A DNA stretch of 64,000 bases from Zhongshania aliphaticivorans (GTDB lineage Bacteria; Pseudomonadota; Gammaproteobacteria; Pseudomonadales; Spongiibacteraceae), in contig NZ_CACSIK010000001.1 of the NCBI RefSeq assembly GCF_902705875.1, forward strand, positions 1,752,615 to 1,816,614, in the 5' to 3' direction. This document shows positions 34,559-44,262 of the stretch, piece by piece. Numbering within the stretch: position 1 is the first letter of the stretch; each line of letters opens with the position of its first letter. Under the pieces are notes generated by a model that ran no database searches, was not told where the DNA came from, and was given only the letters and a program-made list of their open reading frames with translations. Made by a program: the position numbers and the translations under genes.

Positions 34559-36715
34559 CTAGGGACGTCTAGCAAAACGCTCCGGCGAGAAATAAGGTAG
34601 GGCATCAACTAAGATATGACTCGCCTCTATGAGAAGTGGGTCGGTGTCTTTCTCTTCGTCCTTTTCCTCATCATCACTTTTAGCGTCGGTATCCACGCTG
34701 TCGTCATTCATTGCAATATCATCGTCTGAATCTTCCTCGAGCGCTTCTAGAGGCTCTTCGCCTTTAGCGACTCGGCGACGATTTTCCATTGCTAGCTGGT
34801 GTACCTTCTGTGCGTCACGCTCTTTTTTCCTGAGGTCTATATTGAGCGATAAATGTGTTTTATCTCGCATCTCCTCAATGACGGATATCTGTTCCTGCAA
34901 AAATTGGAACTCTGGGTCTTTTGCAATTCGTTTACTGTGCTTTCGCTGTAATGTGTCGATACCCGATTTTAAGTCGAAATAATAGCGATGATTCACTCTG
35001 GGAATACGATCCCAATGCAGAGCATTATCTAAAACACTTTCACCGATATCATCTAGGTTATAGAGAGGCGGGAAAGCGATGTCGGGAATGACGCCACGAT
35101 TTTGCGTACTGTCACCAGAGACCCTATAAAATTTTGACTCGGTAAGTTTCAATTGGCCATGGCCTAAGGCATTTACAGACTGCACTGTGCCTTTTCCAAA
35201 CGACTGGGTACCTATGACTAAACCGCGCTGATAATCTTGTATGGCACCGGCAAAAATTTCAGAGGCAGAGGCGCTCATTCGGTTTATTAATACGGCAAGC
35301 GGACCAGTATAATAGGGCGAGCTCCGACGTTTTCCCTCTCGGATTACCCTAGCATTTGACTGCCTAATTTGAACGGTCGGGCCAGATTCAATAAACAAAC
35401 CCACCATCCCATTTGCCTCGGCTAATGAGCCGCCACCATTGTCGCGCAAATCTATGATGATGCCTTCCGCACCTTCACTAAGCAGTTCGCCCATAATACG
35501 GTGAACATCACGCGTGGTGCTACGAAATTCGGTATCGCCGTTGCGGTAGGCTTCAAAGTCGAGATAGAAAGTAGGTACATCAATAATGCCAACTTGGTGT
35601 GCCTCGCCGTCGCTGTCCGTAAGCTCAATGATTTCGCCCTTAGCACTTTGATCTTCCAGCTTGACCTCATTGCGTTCGATCATAATTTCACGACGGGTTT
35701 CATCACTTTTGGCAGTAGCAGGAATCACTTCCAAGCGGACAAATGAGCCAGCAGGCCCGCGAATTAAATCCACAACATCATCCAAGCGCCAACCTACAAC
35801 ATCTTGCATCTCGCCTTTTTTGTCTTGCCCTACGCCTATAATCTTATCGGCGGGTTGTAATTGCCCCTGCTTATCAGCAGGGCCAGCTGCTACCAAGCGA
35901 ACAACCTTTGTGTAGTCGTCTTCCATTTGTAAGACAGCGCCAATACCTTCTAACTTGAGGCTCATATTAATTTGGAAGTTTTCAGAAATACGGGGTGAAA
36001 AATAATCCGTATGGGGGTCATATAGTGATGCAAATGCATTGGCATAGATTTGAAACGCATCTTCTGCTTCTAACTGGGTACTACGCTTTATTTGGTTTTT
36101 AAATCGTTTAGTGAGTAATTCAACAATAGCGTCATCATCCTTACCCGCAAGCCTTAGTCCTAAAACACGATTCTTTATCTGTTTACGCCAAATTTCATCG
36201 GCTTCGGACTTACTTGCAGGCCAATCTGCCTCTGTGCGATCTAGCTCAATATCTTCTTTAACAGTAAAATCCATTGCGCTAACACGCTGTGCAAGGGTGT
36301 CCAAGGTGTTTTGCATTCGAGCTACCATACGTTCGCGATAGCGATTGAAAACCAGAAACCCCGTGCTCACATCAGACTTTTTCAGCTCGTCGTCTAATTG
36401 CGTGCGATATTTTTGAAACTCGGCAATATCACTTTTAAGTAAGAACAGACGATTTGGATCCAAGTCATCAAGGAAAGCATCCAATAACTTTGCCGATAAT
36501 TCATCATTTAACGAAAGCTTGACATAGTGGCGACTGTTAAGCTGGTCTACCATGTCGTGAATTGCCGTTTTATGGGTTTTCTCAGGCACTAAAGCCTTGA
36601 ATTCTGCGCTGGCAAAGGCATTAAGATTGAATACTGACAATACCAGTGCGAAAAGAAGTACTCTGGTAATTTTGCCGTAGTAAAGCGGAGTTATCATTAA
36701 CATTGGATAAAACAT
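34559..36715 (-). CDS. prc: Carboxy-terminal (tail-specific) protease Prc
   Basis: A 718-residue periplasmic protease that trims or degrades proteins from their C-termini, including PBP3 and ssrA-tagged proteins in E. coli. A signal peptide (ITRVLLFALVLSVFNLNAFA) comes first, then an N-terminal helical domain and a PDZ domain (about 240-330, GIGAVLQMEDDYTKVV). The catalytic domain has NRMSASASEIFAG (Ser) and TQSFGKGTVQS (Lys). The C-terminal part has an acidic stretch (EDSDDDIAMNDD...EEKDEEKD). The start is uncertain among three nearby ATGs (36715, 36703, 36697), none with a strong ribosome site. Convergent with gor. Confidence 0.95.
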   Translation of the reverse strand: MFYPMLMITPLYYGKITRVLLFALVLSVFNLNAFASAEFKALVPEKTHKTAIHDMVDQLNSRHYVKLSLNDELSAKLLDAFLDDLDPNRLFLLKSDIAEFQKYRTQLDDELKKSDVSTGFLVFNRYRERMVARMQNTLDTLAQRVSAMDFTVKEDIELDRTEADWPASKSEADEIWRKQIKNRVLGLRLAGKDDDAIVELLTKRFKNQIKRSTQLEAEDAFQIYANAFASLYDPHTDYFSPRISENFQINMSLKLEGIGAVLQMEDDYTKVVRLVAAGPADKQGQLQPADKIIGVGQDKKGEMQDVVGWRLDDVVDLIRGPAGSFVRLEVIPATAKSDETRREIMIERNEVKLEDQSAKGEIIELTDSDGEAHQVGIIDVPTFYLDFEAYRNGDTEFRSTTRDVHRIMGELLSEGAEGIIIDLRDNGGGSLAEANGMVGLFIESGPTVQIRQSNARVIREGKRRSSPYYTGPLAVLINRMSASASEIFAGAIQDYQRGLVIGTQSFGKGTVQSVNALGHGQLKLTESKFYRVSGDSTQNRGVIPDIAFPPLYNLDDIGESVLDNALHWDRIPRVNHRYYFDLKSGIDTLQRKHSKRIAKDPEFQFLQEQISVIEEMRDKTHLSLNIDLRKKERDAQKVHQLAMENRRRVAKGEEPLEALEEDSDDDIAMNDDSVDTDAKSDDEEKDEEKDTDPLLIEASHILVDALPYFSPERFARRP

Positions 36716-36933
36716 CTCAAGGTCTAGGTGAACGTTACTATGTTACACCGCCAAGGCATCGAATGCAGGCTTGGCGAAAGCGTGATTAAAGTCTAGTTGG
36801 CTATTAGCCTTATGGCTCTTGTTAAATTAACACTAATGAGGCGTATTTTTTTCAATTTGAACATATTCCTAACCAATTTCCCGCGCTACACTCAATATAT
36901 ACGCTAATTTATAAGTGAGATGGAGCAATATAC

Positions 36934-37305
36934 GTGAGTAAAAACCCGAAACTTGCCGCAGTAGAGCAATATATCAAAGCATTAACAACGCACGATATGG
37001 TGGCTATTGCTAACTTGTATGCTGATGATGCAACCATAGAAGATCCCGTAGGCTCGGACATCATTAACGGCAAGGACGCTATTATACGATTCTACGAAGT
37101 CGCATTTAGTTCCGGGATTTCTGCCAGGCTTGATGGCGCAGTAAGAATTTGCGCAAATCACGCGGTATTTCCATTTATTGTAGAATTAAACCCCGGCAAT
37201 GGTGAAATGCGGATAGAAGTCATTGATCAGTTCACATTTAATGATGACCACAAAGTGGTTTCTATGAAAGCATTTTGGGGCGAACAAAATATAACAACGC
37301 CTTAA
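36934..37305 (+). CDS. Ketosteroid-isomerase-like protein (NTF2 fold)
   Basis: A 123-residue NTF2-like protein closest in pattern to bacterial steroid delta-5-3-ketosteroid isomerase. The catalytic residues of that enzyme are all present at matching positions: Tyr13 (EQYIKAL), Asp37 (ATIEDPVG) and Asp98 (VIDQFTF). The C-terminal KVVSMKAFWGEQNI also matches. The start is a GTG at 36934 with GGAG eight bases upstream. It is followed after 254 bp by an acyl-CoA synthetase and a thioesterase, which would suit degradation of a steroid or terpenoid acid. Substrate is inferred from active-site residues only. Confidence 0.78.
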   Translation: MSKNPKLAAVEQYIKALTTHDMVAIANLYADDATIEDPVGSDIINGKDAIIRFYEVAFSSGISARLDGAVRICANHAVFPFIVELNPGNGEMRIEVIDQFTFNDDHKVVSMKAFWGEQNITTP

Positions 37306-37559
37306 ATGATAGCGCACTCGCTACTTATACTTGAATTGTTAAAAACAACAGACTTGCTTAACACTACGTGATTTTTCAGACACTCATTCTCAAAATAAAC
37401 AGAAAGTGTCACAGTGCGCATTAATAGGATCAAACTACGGTTTTTATTGCGTACTACAGCGGCATTCCCATAATATTAAGCCAAATGTAATCTCTGCTCA
37501 CATCTCCGTTGCAGAAATACACACCAAATAATTCTAGTAATGGTAAAAGGTAGCCAATA

Positions 37560-39185
37560 ATGATCCCGATGATGAACTCCCAGCTAACAATCACCTCGTT
37601 AATGAAGCACGCAGAACAAATCAATGGCGCTGTAGAGGTTGTGTCTGTTACAGCAGACAATCCGCGACACAGATATACCTATCGCGATGCCTTTGCTCGA
37701 GTGCGTCAGCTAGCAAATGCCTTATCTGCAATAGGTTTAGAACAGGGTGATACCGTTGCTACTTTTGCATGGAATGACTACCGACATTTGGAAATATACT
37801 ATGCGGTATCCTGCAGTGGTATGGTTTGTCACACAATCAATCCACGCTTATTCCCAGAGCAAATTGAATACATTGTTAATCATGGTCGCGATAAGTGGAT
37901 ATTCGTTGATTTGACCATGGTGCCGCTTCTAGAGTCATTGCACCACGTTATGCCTGAAGTAAAAGGCTTTGTGGTAATGACTGATCAAGCACACATGCCC
38001 GATACTAGCTTGCCCAATGCTCATTGCTATGAGGCTTTAATTGCGGAACACACTGCTGAGTTTGAATGGCCTGACCTAGATGAAAACACGCCATCAGCTC
38101 TATGCTATACCTCTGGAACAACCGGCAACCCAAAAGGGGTGATGTACACCCATCGTTCAACCTTACTCCACTGTTATGCAAGCATAGCACCTGATGTGTT
38201 TGGTCTGTCAGTCACTGATGTTGCACTTCCTATTGTTCCTATGTTTCACGTAAATGGCTGGGGCTTAGTCTATTCAGCACCGATGACAGGCGCGAAACTG
38301 GTTATGCCTGGTCCCAAAATGGGATGTGGTGAAACACTTTGTACACTCATTAATGAAGAAAAAATCACTGTCTCGGCTGGCGTGCCAACGGTCTGGCTGG
38401 CATTGTTGGATTACCTGAAAAAATCTGGCAGCACCATAGAGTCTCTCAACCGCTTAACCGTGGGCGGAGCAGCTTGCCCCTTTGTTATTTACGATGATTT
38501 CCGTACAAAATACGGTGTAGATGTACAGCAAGGTTGGGGAATGACAGAAATGAACCCCCTAGGCACGTTTAACGGTAATGCTCCGGAAACGGTTAGCGCA
38601 TTACCTGCCGACCAATACGACAAAATGCGCCTAAAACAAGGTCGACCTGTTTTCGGCGTAGAAATGAAAATAGTTGATGCTGATAACAAAGCCTTACCTT
38701 GGGATGGTATTAGTGCCGGCGCGGTCAAAGTGCGTGGTCCATGGATCATTAATGAATACTATAATTATGATGGCCAAACCCTTGACGATGATGGTTGGTT
38801 TGAAACTGGCGATGTAGCTTGTATTGATGAATACGGCTATATGCAGATTACCGATAGGGTTAAAGACGTCATAAAATCAGGCGGTGAATGGATTAGCTCT
38901 ATCGAGCTAGAGAACTGCGCCGTTAACCATCCTAAAGTAGCTGAAGCTGCAGTAGTCGGTATGCCACACCCTACTTGGAGTGAAAGACCATTACTCCTAG
39001 TTATCTTACAGGAAGGCGAGAGCCTGACCCGTGAAGAAATGTTGGGGTGGTTCGAAGGCAAGGTTGCTAAATGGTGGATACCTGAAGAATGCTTATTTGT
39101 AGACACCTTACCCCACACCGCAACCGGTAAATTGAGCAAGAAAGACATTCGAGCTCAGTATGCTGACTTCAGCTGGCCCAGCTGA
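37560..39185 (+). CDS. Acyl-CoA synthetase (AMP-forming, fatty-acid--CoA ligase)
   Basis: A 541-residue ANL-superfamily ligase that activates a carboxylic acid to its CoA thioester via an acyl-AMP. The AMP-binding motif YTSGTTGNPKGVMYTH, the later QGWGMTEMNPLGT, the GDVACIDEYGYMQITDR hinge region and the catalytic-lysine segment ATGKLSKKDIR are intact. AAGG precedes the ATG. The neighbours, a ketosteroid-isomerase-like protein and a thioesterase, suggest an aliphatic or steroid-derived acid, but chain-length preference cannot be read. An ATG at 37569 or 37572 could also be used. Confidence 0.9.
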   Translation: MIPMMNSQLTITSLMKHAEQINGAVEVVSVTADNPRHRYTYRDAFARVRQLANALSAIGLEQGDTVATFAWNDYRHLEIYYAVSCSGMVCHTINPRLFPEQIEYIVNHGRDKWIFVDLTMVPLLESLHHVMPEVKGFVVMTDQAHMPDTSLPNAHCYEALIAEHTAEFEWPDLDENTPSALCYTSGTTGNPKGVMYTHRSTLLHCYASIAPDVFGLSVTDVALPIVPMFHVNGWGLVYSAPMTGAKLVMPGPKMGCGETLCTLINEEKITVSAGVPTVWLALLDYLKKSGSTIESLNRLTVGGAACPFVIYDDFRTKYGVDVQQGWGMTEMNPLGTFNGNAPETVSALPADQYDKMRLKQGRPVFGVEMKIVDADNKALPWDGISAGAVKVRGPWIINEYYNYDGQTLDDDGWFETGDVACIDEYGYMQITDRVKDVIKSGGEWISSIELENCAVNHPKVAEAAVVGMPHPTWSERPLLLVILQEGESLTREEMLGWFEGKVAKWWIPEECLFVDTLPHTATGKLSKKDIRAQYADFSWPS

Positions 39186-39236
39186 TCTTGGCAGAGTATT
39201 TGACGATATAAATTTGTATAAATGAGATAGCAATAA

Positions 39237-40043
39237 ATGATGGACTTTAAAGCGCTGCTTGGCAGCGTTACCCCGTCGGGACGTGATAATGAATATACGG
39301 CTCAATTAGACGAATCATGGCTTCAAGGACGGACGGCGTTTGGCGGTTTAAGCGCCGCCCTAATTGTAAAAGCCATGTTATTCCAAGTCCCCGCGGATAG
39401 ACGCTTACGTTCACTGTCAGTGATGTTTGTAGGCCCAGTCCCTGCAGGTGAGCACCGCATAGTGATTCGAGAATTACGAGTAGGGGGCTCAGTAACCCAT
39501 ATTCAAGGTGAAATTCTTTGTAATAACGAAGTGGGGGCTACTGTCAGTGCTGCATTTGGTAAGGATCGCCCATCAGCGGTGTCTCTAGCTGGGCCGACAA
39601 TGCCGACGGGAATTACTCCTCCAGATGACTGTTTTGTCTTCCCCTATATACAGGGGATCACACCAGAATTCACACGACATTTTGACATGCGATTAATCAG
39701 TGGCAAGCTACCTTTTAGCCAAGCTGAGTCTGCTGATTTTTCCATGTGGTTAGCATTCAAAGAAAGCGGGGAAATTGATATTCCAGTGTTAATTGCCTTA
39801 GCTGATGTACCACCGATGCCCGGTTTAAACATGATAAAACCACCTGGCATGGGGAGTTCATTAAGTTGGTATTTGGAATTCCCATCCGCGTTACCAAAAG
39901 CCGACATGTCCGATTGGTTCTTTTATGATTACCGCAGTGATGCCGCGGGAGTTGGCTATTTTCATAATTATGCAACGATGTGGGCAGCCAATGGCAAACC
40001 GCTAATATTTAGCCGCCAAGTTGCCACCGTATTTGAGAAGTAA
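39237..40043 (+). CDS. Acyl-CoA thioesterase, double-hotdog (TesB-like)
   Basis: A 268-residue protein of the TesB/acyl-CoA thioesterase family (two hotdog domains). The N-terminal WLQGRTAFGGLSAALIVKAM carries the conserved Gly-Gly motif, and LRSLSVMFVGPVPAG matches family members. The second half (about 140-265) is the second hotdog, with FHNYATMWAANG near the end. It probably hydrolyses acyl-CoA made in the pathway started by the upstream synthetase, 51 bp before it. Substrate is unknown. Confidence 0.82.
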   Translation: MMDFKALLGSVTPSGRDNEYTAQLDESWLQGRTAFGGLSAALIVKAMLFQVPADRRLRSLSVMFVGPVPAGEHRIVIRELRVGGSVTHIQGEILCNNEVGATVSAAFGKDRPSAVSLAGPTMPTGITPPDDCFVFPYIQGITPEFTRHFDMRLISGKLPFSQAESADFSMWLAFKESGEIDIPVLIALADVPPMPGLNMIKPPGMGSSLSWYLEFPSALPKADMSDWFFYDYRSDAAGVGYFHNYATMWAANGKPLIFSRQVATVFEK

Positions 40044-40114
40044 TTTCTGGTGTTGAAGGTATTTATCATGCTCTCAAGAAATAGCTCTGATCTTTTGGGC
40101 CTAGTGAAATAGCT

Positions 40115-41545
40115 GTGGCTATCGACTTAAGTCCATTCATCGATAACACCGCTCGCTTACCCTCTATTCCAAAGGTAGTTGGCAAGATCGTTGATCTTGC
40201 TCGATGCGGTGATGTTGATATTCCCAACTTGGCATCACTCATTTCCAGTGATCCTGCACTCGCAGCCAAAACACTTCAGTTTGCAAATTCACCCATGTAT
40301 GGCAGCGAGCATAAAATTGAGAACCTGCGGCGAGCGGTTGTGTTGTTAGGTTTGGATACCACGGTCAACCTCGCTCTTAGCTTTTCATTGTCATCGTCAC
40401 TCAAAGAGCAAACCCAGTCTGGATTACATTACCCTTTGTTTTGGCGGCGATCATTTTTAGCCGCAGCGGCAGCAAAAAAATTAGGTCAAATAATAGGCGA
40501 GCGCGGATTAGAAGAATTATTTATAGCTGGGCTACTTCAAGATATTGGCATGATTGCCATAGACCGAATAAAGCCCGATTTTTATACTGAGCTACGCAGT
40601 GACCAAGTATTTCATCAACGTGTTAGAGAGTACGAAATTGAGCGACTTGGTGGTGATCATGCAGAATCTGGGGCGTGGCTTTGCAAGCACTGGGAGCTTG
40701 CAGACAGAACAACCCAGGCCATTGCGAACAGTCACCGCCCAGGTAGATTATCACAAACCGTTGGGGACCAATTTATCCGTTGTGTATGTGTTTCAGGGGT
40801 GGCGGCAGACTATATAATTTTAGGTGAGTCAGCGGATGCACGTAAACAATTGTATCTACAAGCGCAGAGAATCCTGAGCCTTAGTGCTGATAAAGTAGAT
40901 GGTTTAATCGTCTATTTGCGTGACAAAATCCCCGAAATGGAAGCCTTATTCGATGTGAAACTAACAGAAAGTAGCAGCCAATCTGAGCTATTAGAAAAAG
41001 CCAATGAAACCCTGGCAGAATTAAACCTACAAAAACTTACTCGCAACCGAAACAAAGATGGTGAAAGCAATAAGGTCGACAATGAATCCCGATTTGATCC
41101 AGAGTCAGGAGCTTTTTCCCGAGAGTTTATCAAACATTACCTGCCCGACGCATTTGCATTAGCAAACCGTTCTGGGCGTGTTTTAAGCCTCATATTTGTT
41201 GATATACGTAATATGGCGATGATCCATAAGCGCCTAGGCAAGGACGTCGTTAGTTACCTTACTGAAGTGTCCAAACTCCTAAAAGGGATGCTACGCGCTG
41301 GCGATATGGTGTTTAGATACAGTGATAATCAGTTTTTAATTTTGCTTCACGATGCGATGCCCGTCGATGCGAACACCGTTTCGCAACGACTCTCAAAGGC
41401 CGTTGTGGAGTTCGAGGTACACCATAAAAAAGGCACAATAATAGCCGATGTTGCCTGTGGTGTGGCTACTCACGACCACTCATCAGCATTAACGACGTCA
41501 GACGAGTGGCTCAATGAAGCGTATTCAAATTTAGCTGACAACTAA
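40115..41545 (+). CDS. HDOD-domain protein with a degenerate GGDEF domain
   Basis: A 476-residue cytoplasmic signalling protein. Residues about 10-200 form an HDOD domain (LPSIPKVVGKIVDLA, ISSDPALAAKTLQFANSPMYG). A coiled-coil-like linker (about 280-320) precedes a C-terminal GGDEF-like domain (about 330-470). There the signature position reads FRYSDNQFLILL instead of RYGGDEF, so it is not expected to make cyclic-di-GMP and may bind a nucleotide or a partner. The start is a GTG at 40115; an in-frame stop lies 24 bp upstream, so the start cannot be much longer. The protein could link a metabolic or surface signal to motility or biofilm control; that is inference. Confidence 0.8.
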   Translation: MAIDLSPFIDNTARLPSIPKVVGKIVDLARCGDVDIPNLASLISSDPALAAKTLQFANSPMYGSEHKIENLRRAVVLLGLDTTVNLALSFSLSSSLKEQTQSGLHYPLFWRRSFLAAAAAKKLGQIIGERGLEELFIAGLLQDIGMIAIDRIKPDFYTELRSDQVFHQRVREYEIERLGGDHAESGAWLCKHWELADRTTQAIANSHRPGRLSQTVGDQFIRCVCVSGVAADYIILGESADARKQLYLQAQRILSLSADKVDGLIVYLRDKIPEMEALFDVKLTESSSQSELLEKANETLAELNLQKLTRNRNKDGESNKVDNESRFDPESGAFSREFIKHYLPDAFALANRSGRVLSLIFVDIRNMAMIHKRLGKDVVSYLTEVSKLLKGMLRAGDMVFRYSDNQFLILLHDAMPVDANTVSQRLSKAVVEFEVHHKKGTIIADVACGVATHDHSSALTTSDEWLNEAYSNLADN

Positions 41546-41570
41546 GTTTTCTTGCTAAAATAAGTCGCTA

Positions 41571-42281
41571 TCAGTACCAACACGTAATGCCAAATACCCA
41601 ACTTAGCGCCTCATTTTTTAAACCGTCGTTCTGTCGATACTCGGCGGTTTTACCTATTTTCTTGTCATAATTAACGCCAATATAGGGAGCAAATTCTCGT
41701 CGTATTTCATAACGTAATCTGAGGCCGGCTTCTAGGTTTGATAAACCGCTTCCTGTTCGGCTTTCGCTATCATTACGGCCATATAGGTTTAGCTCTAATG
41801 ATGGCGATAGTATTAGCTTTTGAGTGATAAGTAAGTCGTACTCTGTATCCACTCGAAAAGCTGTCTCGCCATCTTTGCCAATATAAAACGTTAACGAGGT
41901 GTCAAAAAAATACGGCGCTAAACCCTGTAGTCCAACCGCAAACCAATGACGATTTTTAGTAGGTTTATCATCGCTTCGCCAACCAGCATGGATATCCCAA
42001 AATGGGCTTACAGCGCGACTGAGCGTGAGCTGAAACTCACTATTTTCAATATTGCCACGATGTAACTCACCCTCCGTTTTAAACCACAACTTGTGTAAAT
42101 CTTTACCAACCCATGCAGATGCCTTCCAGTTAGTACTATTATTTTCATCCTCATTTTGTCGCTCCAGCTGATCTAGTGTTAGTAAGCTAACAAGTGGATC
42201 TGCATCAGGATGGCTGAAGACCGTGTGTGAAGCTGAAATTAGCCCAATAAAACCAATATACTGTGTTAGTTTTGTCTTCAT
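41571..42281 (-). CDS. copB: Copper resistance protein B (CopB/PcoB), outer membrane
   Basis: A 236-residue outer-membrane beta-barrel of the CopB/PcoB family, which works with CopA oxidase in periplasmic copper tolerance. The signal peptide runs to about residue 23. FDIHAGW-type strands are followed by LEAGLRLRYEIRREFAPYIGVNYDKKIGKT, the best-conserved part, and the protein ends in an aromatic residue (CWY). The Met/His-rich N-terminal region found in some CopB proteins is missing or very short. Its ATG overlaps the CopA stop by 4 bp. Confidence 0.9.
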   Translation of the reverse strand: MKTKLTQYIGFIGLISASHTVFSHPDADPLVSLLTLDQLERQNEDENNSTNWKASAWVGKDLHKLWFKTEGELHRGNIENSEFQLTLSRAVSPFWDIHAGWRSDDKPTKNRHWFAVGLQGLAPYFFDTSLTFYIGKDGETAFRVDTEYDLLITQKLILSPSLELNLYGRNDSESRTGSGLSNLEAGLRLRYEIRREFAPYIGVNYDKKIGKTAEYRQNDGLKNEALSWVFGITCWY

Positions 42282-44140
42282 GAGGATAACCCACCATCTA
42301 TGATGTGAACTTCTCGCATCATGCTGGGCATATGGTAGAGAAGGTGGCAGTGATAGGCCCAGCGTCCTAGCGCATCAGCGGTAACTAAATAACTAATTTT
42401 TGAACCTGGTTGAACGAGAATTGTATGTTTTTTGGGAATAAATAAAGGATCACCAGTTTCAAGCTCACTCCATACCCCATGAAGATGAATCGGGTGCGTC
42501 ATCATTGAATCATTCACCAACACGACTCGAATGCGTTCGCCATATTTAAATATGAGTGGTTCTGCATCGGCAAAGGATTGGCCATTAATTGACCACATAT
42601 AGCGTGCCATATTCCCAGTTAGATGAAGTTGAATTTCACGCTCTGGGTCACGAAGGTCAGTTGTTTTGTATAAATTTTTTAAATCAGAATATCGCAATAC
42701 TCGACGCCCATAGCGCGACATATGTTTACGCAAACCTATGCCCGGATCATGAATGCCATCTGCAGGAGATACTGCGCGCATATCGACATGAGGCCCTCGC
42801 TCAGTATTGCTATGAATAATTTCATCGCGGCTACCCATACCTGCAGGGGCGATTAAGCTTCCTCCAAGATGATTTTCATGATGTTGATGCTTGGTATGAG
42901 TGCGGTTCATGGCCGGCATATCATGGCCGCTGTGGTCGATATTTTCTAAAGCTGATGAAGCATTTGACGAAGAGGGTAGATGGTTTGCCATGCCCATATC
43001 TCGGTGGCTTAGTAGCGGGGCAGGGTCCATCTTTGGAATTTCAGCTTGCCATTCAGGGTTGGGGCTCAATGTACCTTGGCAAAAGCCACCACGATCTATA
43101 CTTTGAGCAAAAACACAGTAGGCACTGTCATCACTCGGTGTCACGATGACATCATAGGTTTCAGCTACACCAATGCGAAATTCATCAACACTAATGGGTT
43201 CAATATTTTGGCCATCAGCCGCGACGACTATCATCGTCAAACCCGGAATTCGCACGTCAAAAATAGTCATCGCAGCACTATTTATGAATCTTAGGCGTAT
43301 TTTTTCACCACGCTTAAATACACCATTCCAACCTTGCTCCGGTGTATTACCATTCATTAAATAGGTATAAGCATAAGCGGTTACATCAGAGATATCGGAT
43401 TGACTCATACGCATGTTGTTCCACATCCGCCGTTCAGCCCAACTGTTAGCAACACCTTTCTCTTTAATATCTCGCCATATATCACTTGCCGTGCGCTGAT
43501 TAAAATTATAATAATCGCTACGTTTTTTTAACGTTTTGAATATTTTCTCTGGACTTTTATCTGACCAGTCCGAAAGTTGTATTACATAGTCGCGGTCATA
43601 ACTCACTGGATCAGGATTTGCCGGCTCAATAATAATTGCGCCATATACACCAGTTTGTTCTTGAAACCCTGAATGGCTGTGATACCAATAGCTGCCATTT
43701 TGCTTTACTAGAAATGTATAATCGAAATACTCACCGGGTTTAATACCATCAAAACTTAAACCTGGTACACCATCCATCCCGCTAGGTAAAATTAGCCCGT
43801 GCCAATGTATAGAGCTATCATGATGTAGGTGGTTATATACCCGCACAGAAACAGTTTCGCCTTCTTTCCAGCGCAAAATAGGGCCAGGTACACTGCCATT
43901 AACGGTGGTCGCAATAGCTTGTTGTCCCGTAAAGTTTACAGATGCGTAGCCAATAGTTAACTCAAAATGATTGCCGCTAAGAACCTCTGGTTGTTTTGAA
44001 GCTGCTGATTTTGTTTGAGCAAAACTAAGCGGGCTGCCACCTATTGTTAAAAATGCACCCGCACTAACTGCACCTTGCACAAAATGACGGCGCGTTATTT
44101 TATCGTCAAAGACGGTGGCTAAATTTGATTTGATTTTCAT
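42278..44140 (-). CDS. copA: CopA/PcoA-type multicopper oxidase (copper resistance)
   Basis: A 620-residue periplasmic multicopper oxidase that probably oxidises Cu(I). It is a predicted Tat substrate (ITRRHFVQGAVSAGAFLTIGG). All four copper-ligand motifs are present: IHWHG, WYHSHS, HPIHLHG and HCHLLYHM. A His/Met-rich insert (SGHDMPAMNRTHTKHQHHENH) probably binds extra copper. I start at the ATG at 44140, which follows GGATG; the TTG at 44152 is less likely. It is 122 bp from the small Cys/His protein and overlaps copB. Confidence 0.92.
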   Translation of the reverse strand: MKIKSNLATVFDDKITRRHFVQGAVSAGAFLTIGGSPLSFAQTKSAASKQPEVLSGNHFELTIGYASVNFTGQQAIATTVNGSVPGPILRWKEGETVSVRVYNHLHHDSSIHWHGLILPSGMDGVPGLSFDGIKPGEYFDYTFLVKQNGSYWYHSHSGFQEQTGVYGAIIIEPANPDPVSYDRDYVIQLSDWSDKSPEKIFKTLKKRSDYYNFNQRTASDIWRDIKEKGVANSWAERRMWNNMRMSQSDISDVTAYAYTYLMNGNTPEQGWNGVFKRGEKIRLRFINSAAMTIFDVRIPGLTMIVVAADGQNIEPISVDEFRIGVAETYDVIVTPSDDSAYCVFAQSIDRGGFCQGTLSPNPEWQAEIPKMDPAPLLSHRDMGMANHLPSSSNASSALENIDHSGHDMPAMNRTHTKHQHHENHLGGSLIAPAGMGSRDEIIHSNTERGPHVDMRAVSPADGIHDPGIGLRKHMSRYGRRVLRYSDLKNLYKTTDLRDPEREIQLHLTGNMARYMWSINGQSFADAEPLIFKYGERIRVVLVNDSMMTHPIHLHGVWSELETGDPLFIPKKHTILVQPGSKISYLVTADALGRWAYHCHLLYHMPSMMREVHIIDGGLSS

Positions 44141-44262
44141 ATAAACATCCAAATAACTTTACTAAGCTAATTAGCATAGTTATTAACGAAAAGTTGAATT
44201 GCGATTGAGTTACCACGAAAAACATGGTGATACATCAAAATACTAGACGGATTTATCCCGTG

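Noticed and set aside
44166..44175. GCTAATTAGC palindrome upstream of the CopA oxidase
   Set aside because: Short, AT-rich and without a CueR-type dyad or 19-bp spacer; probably chance.
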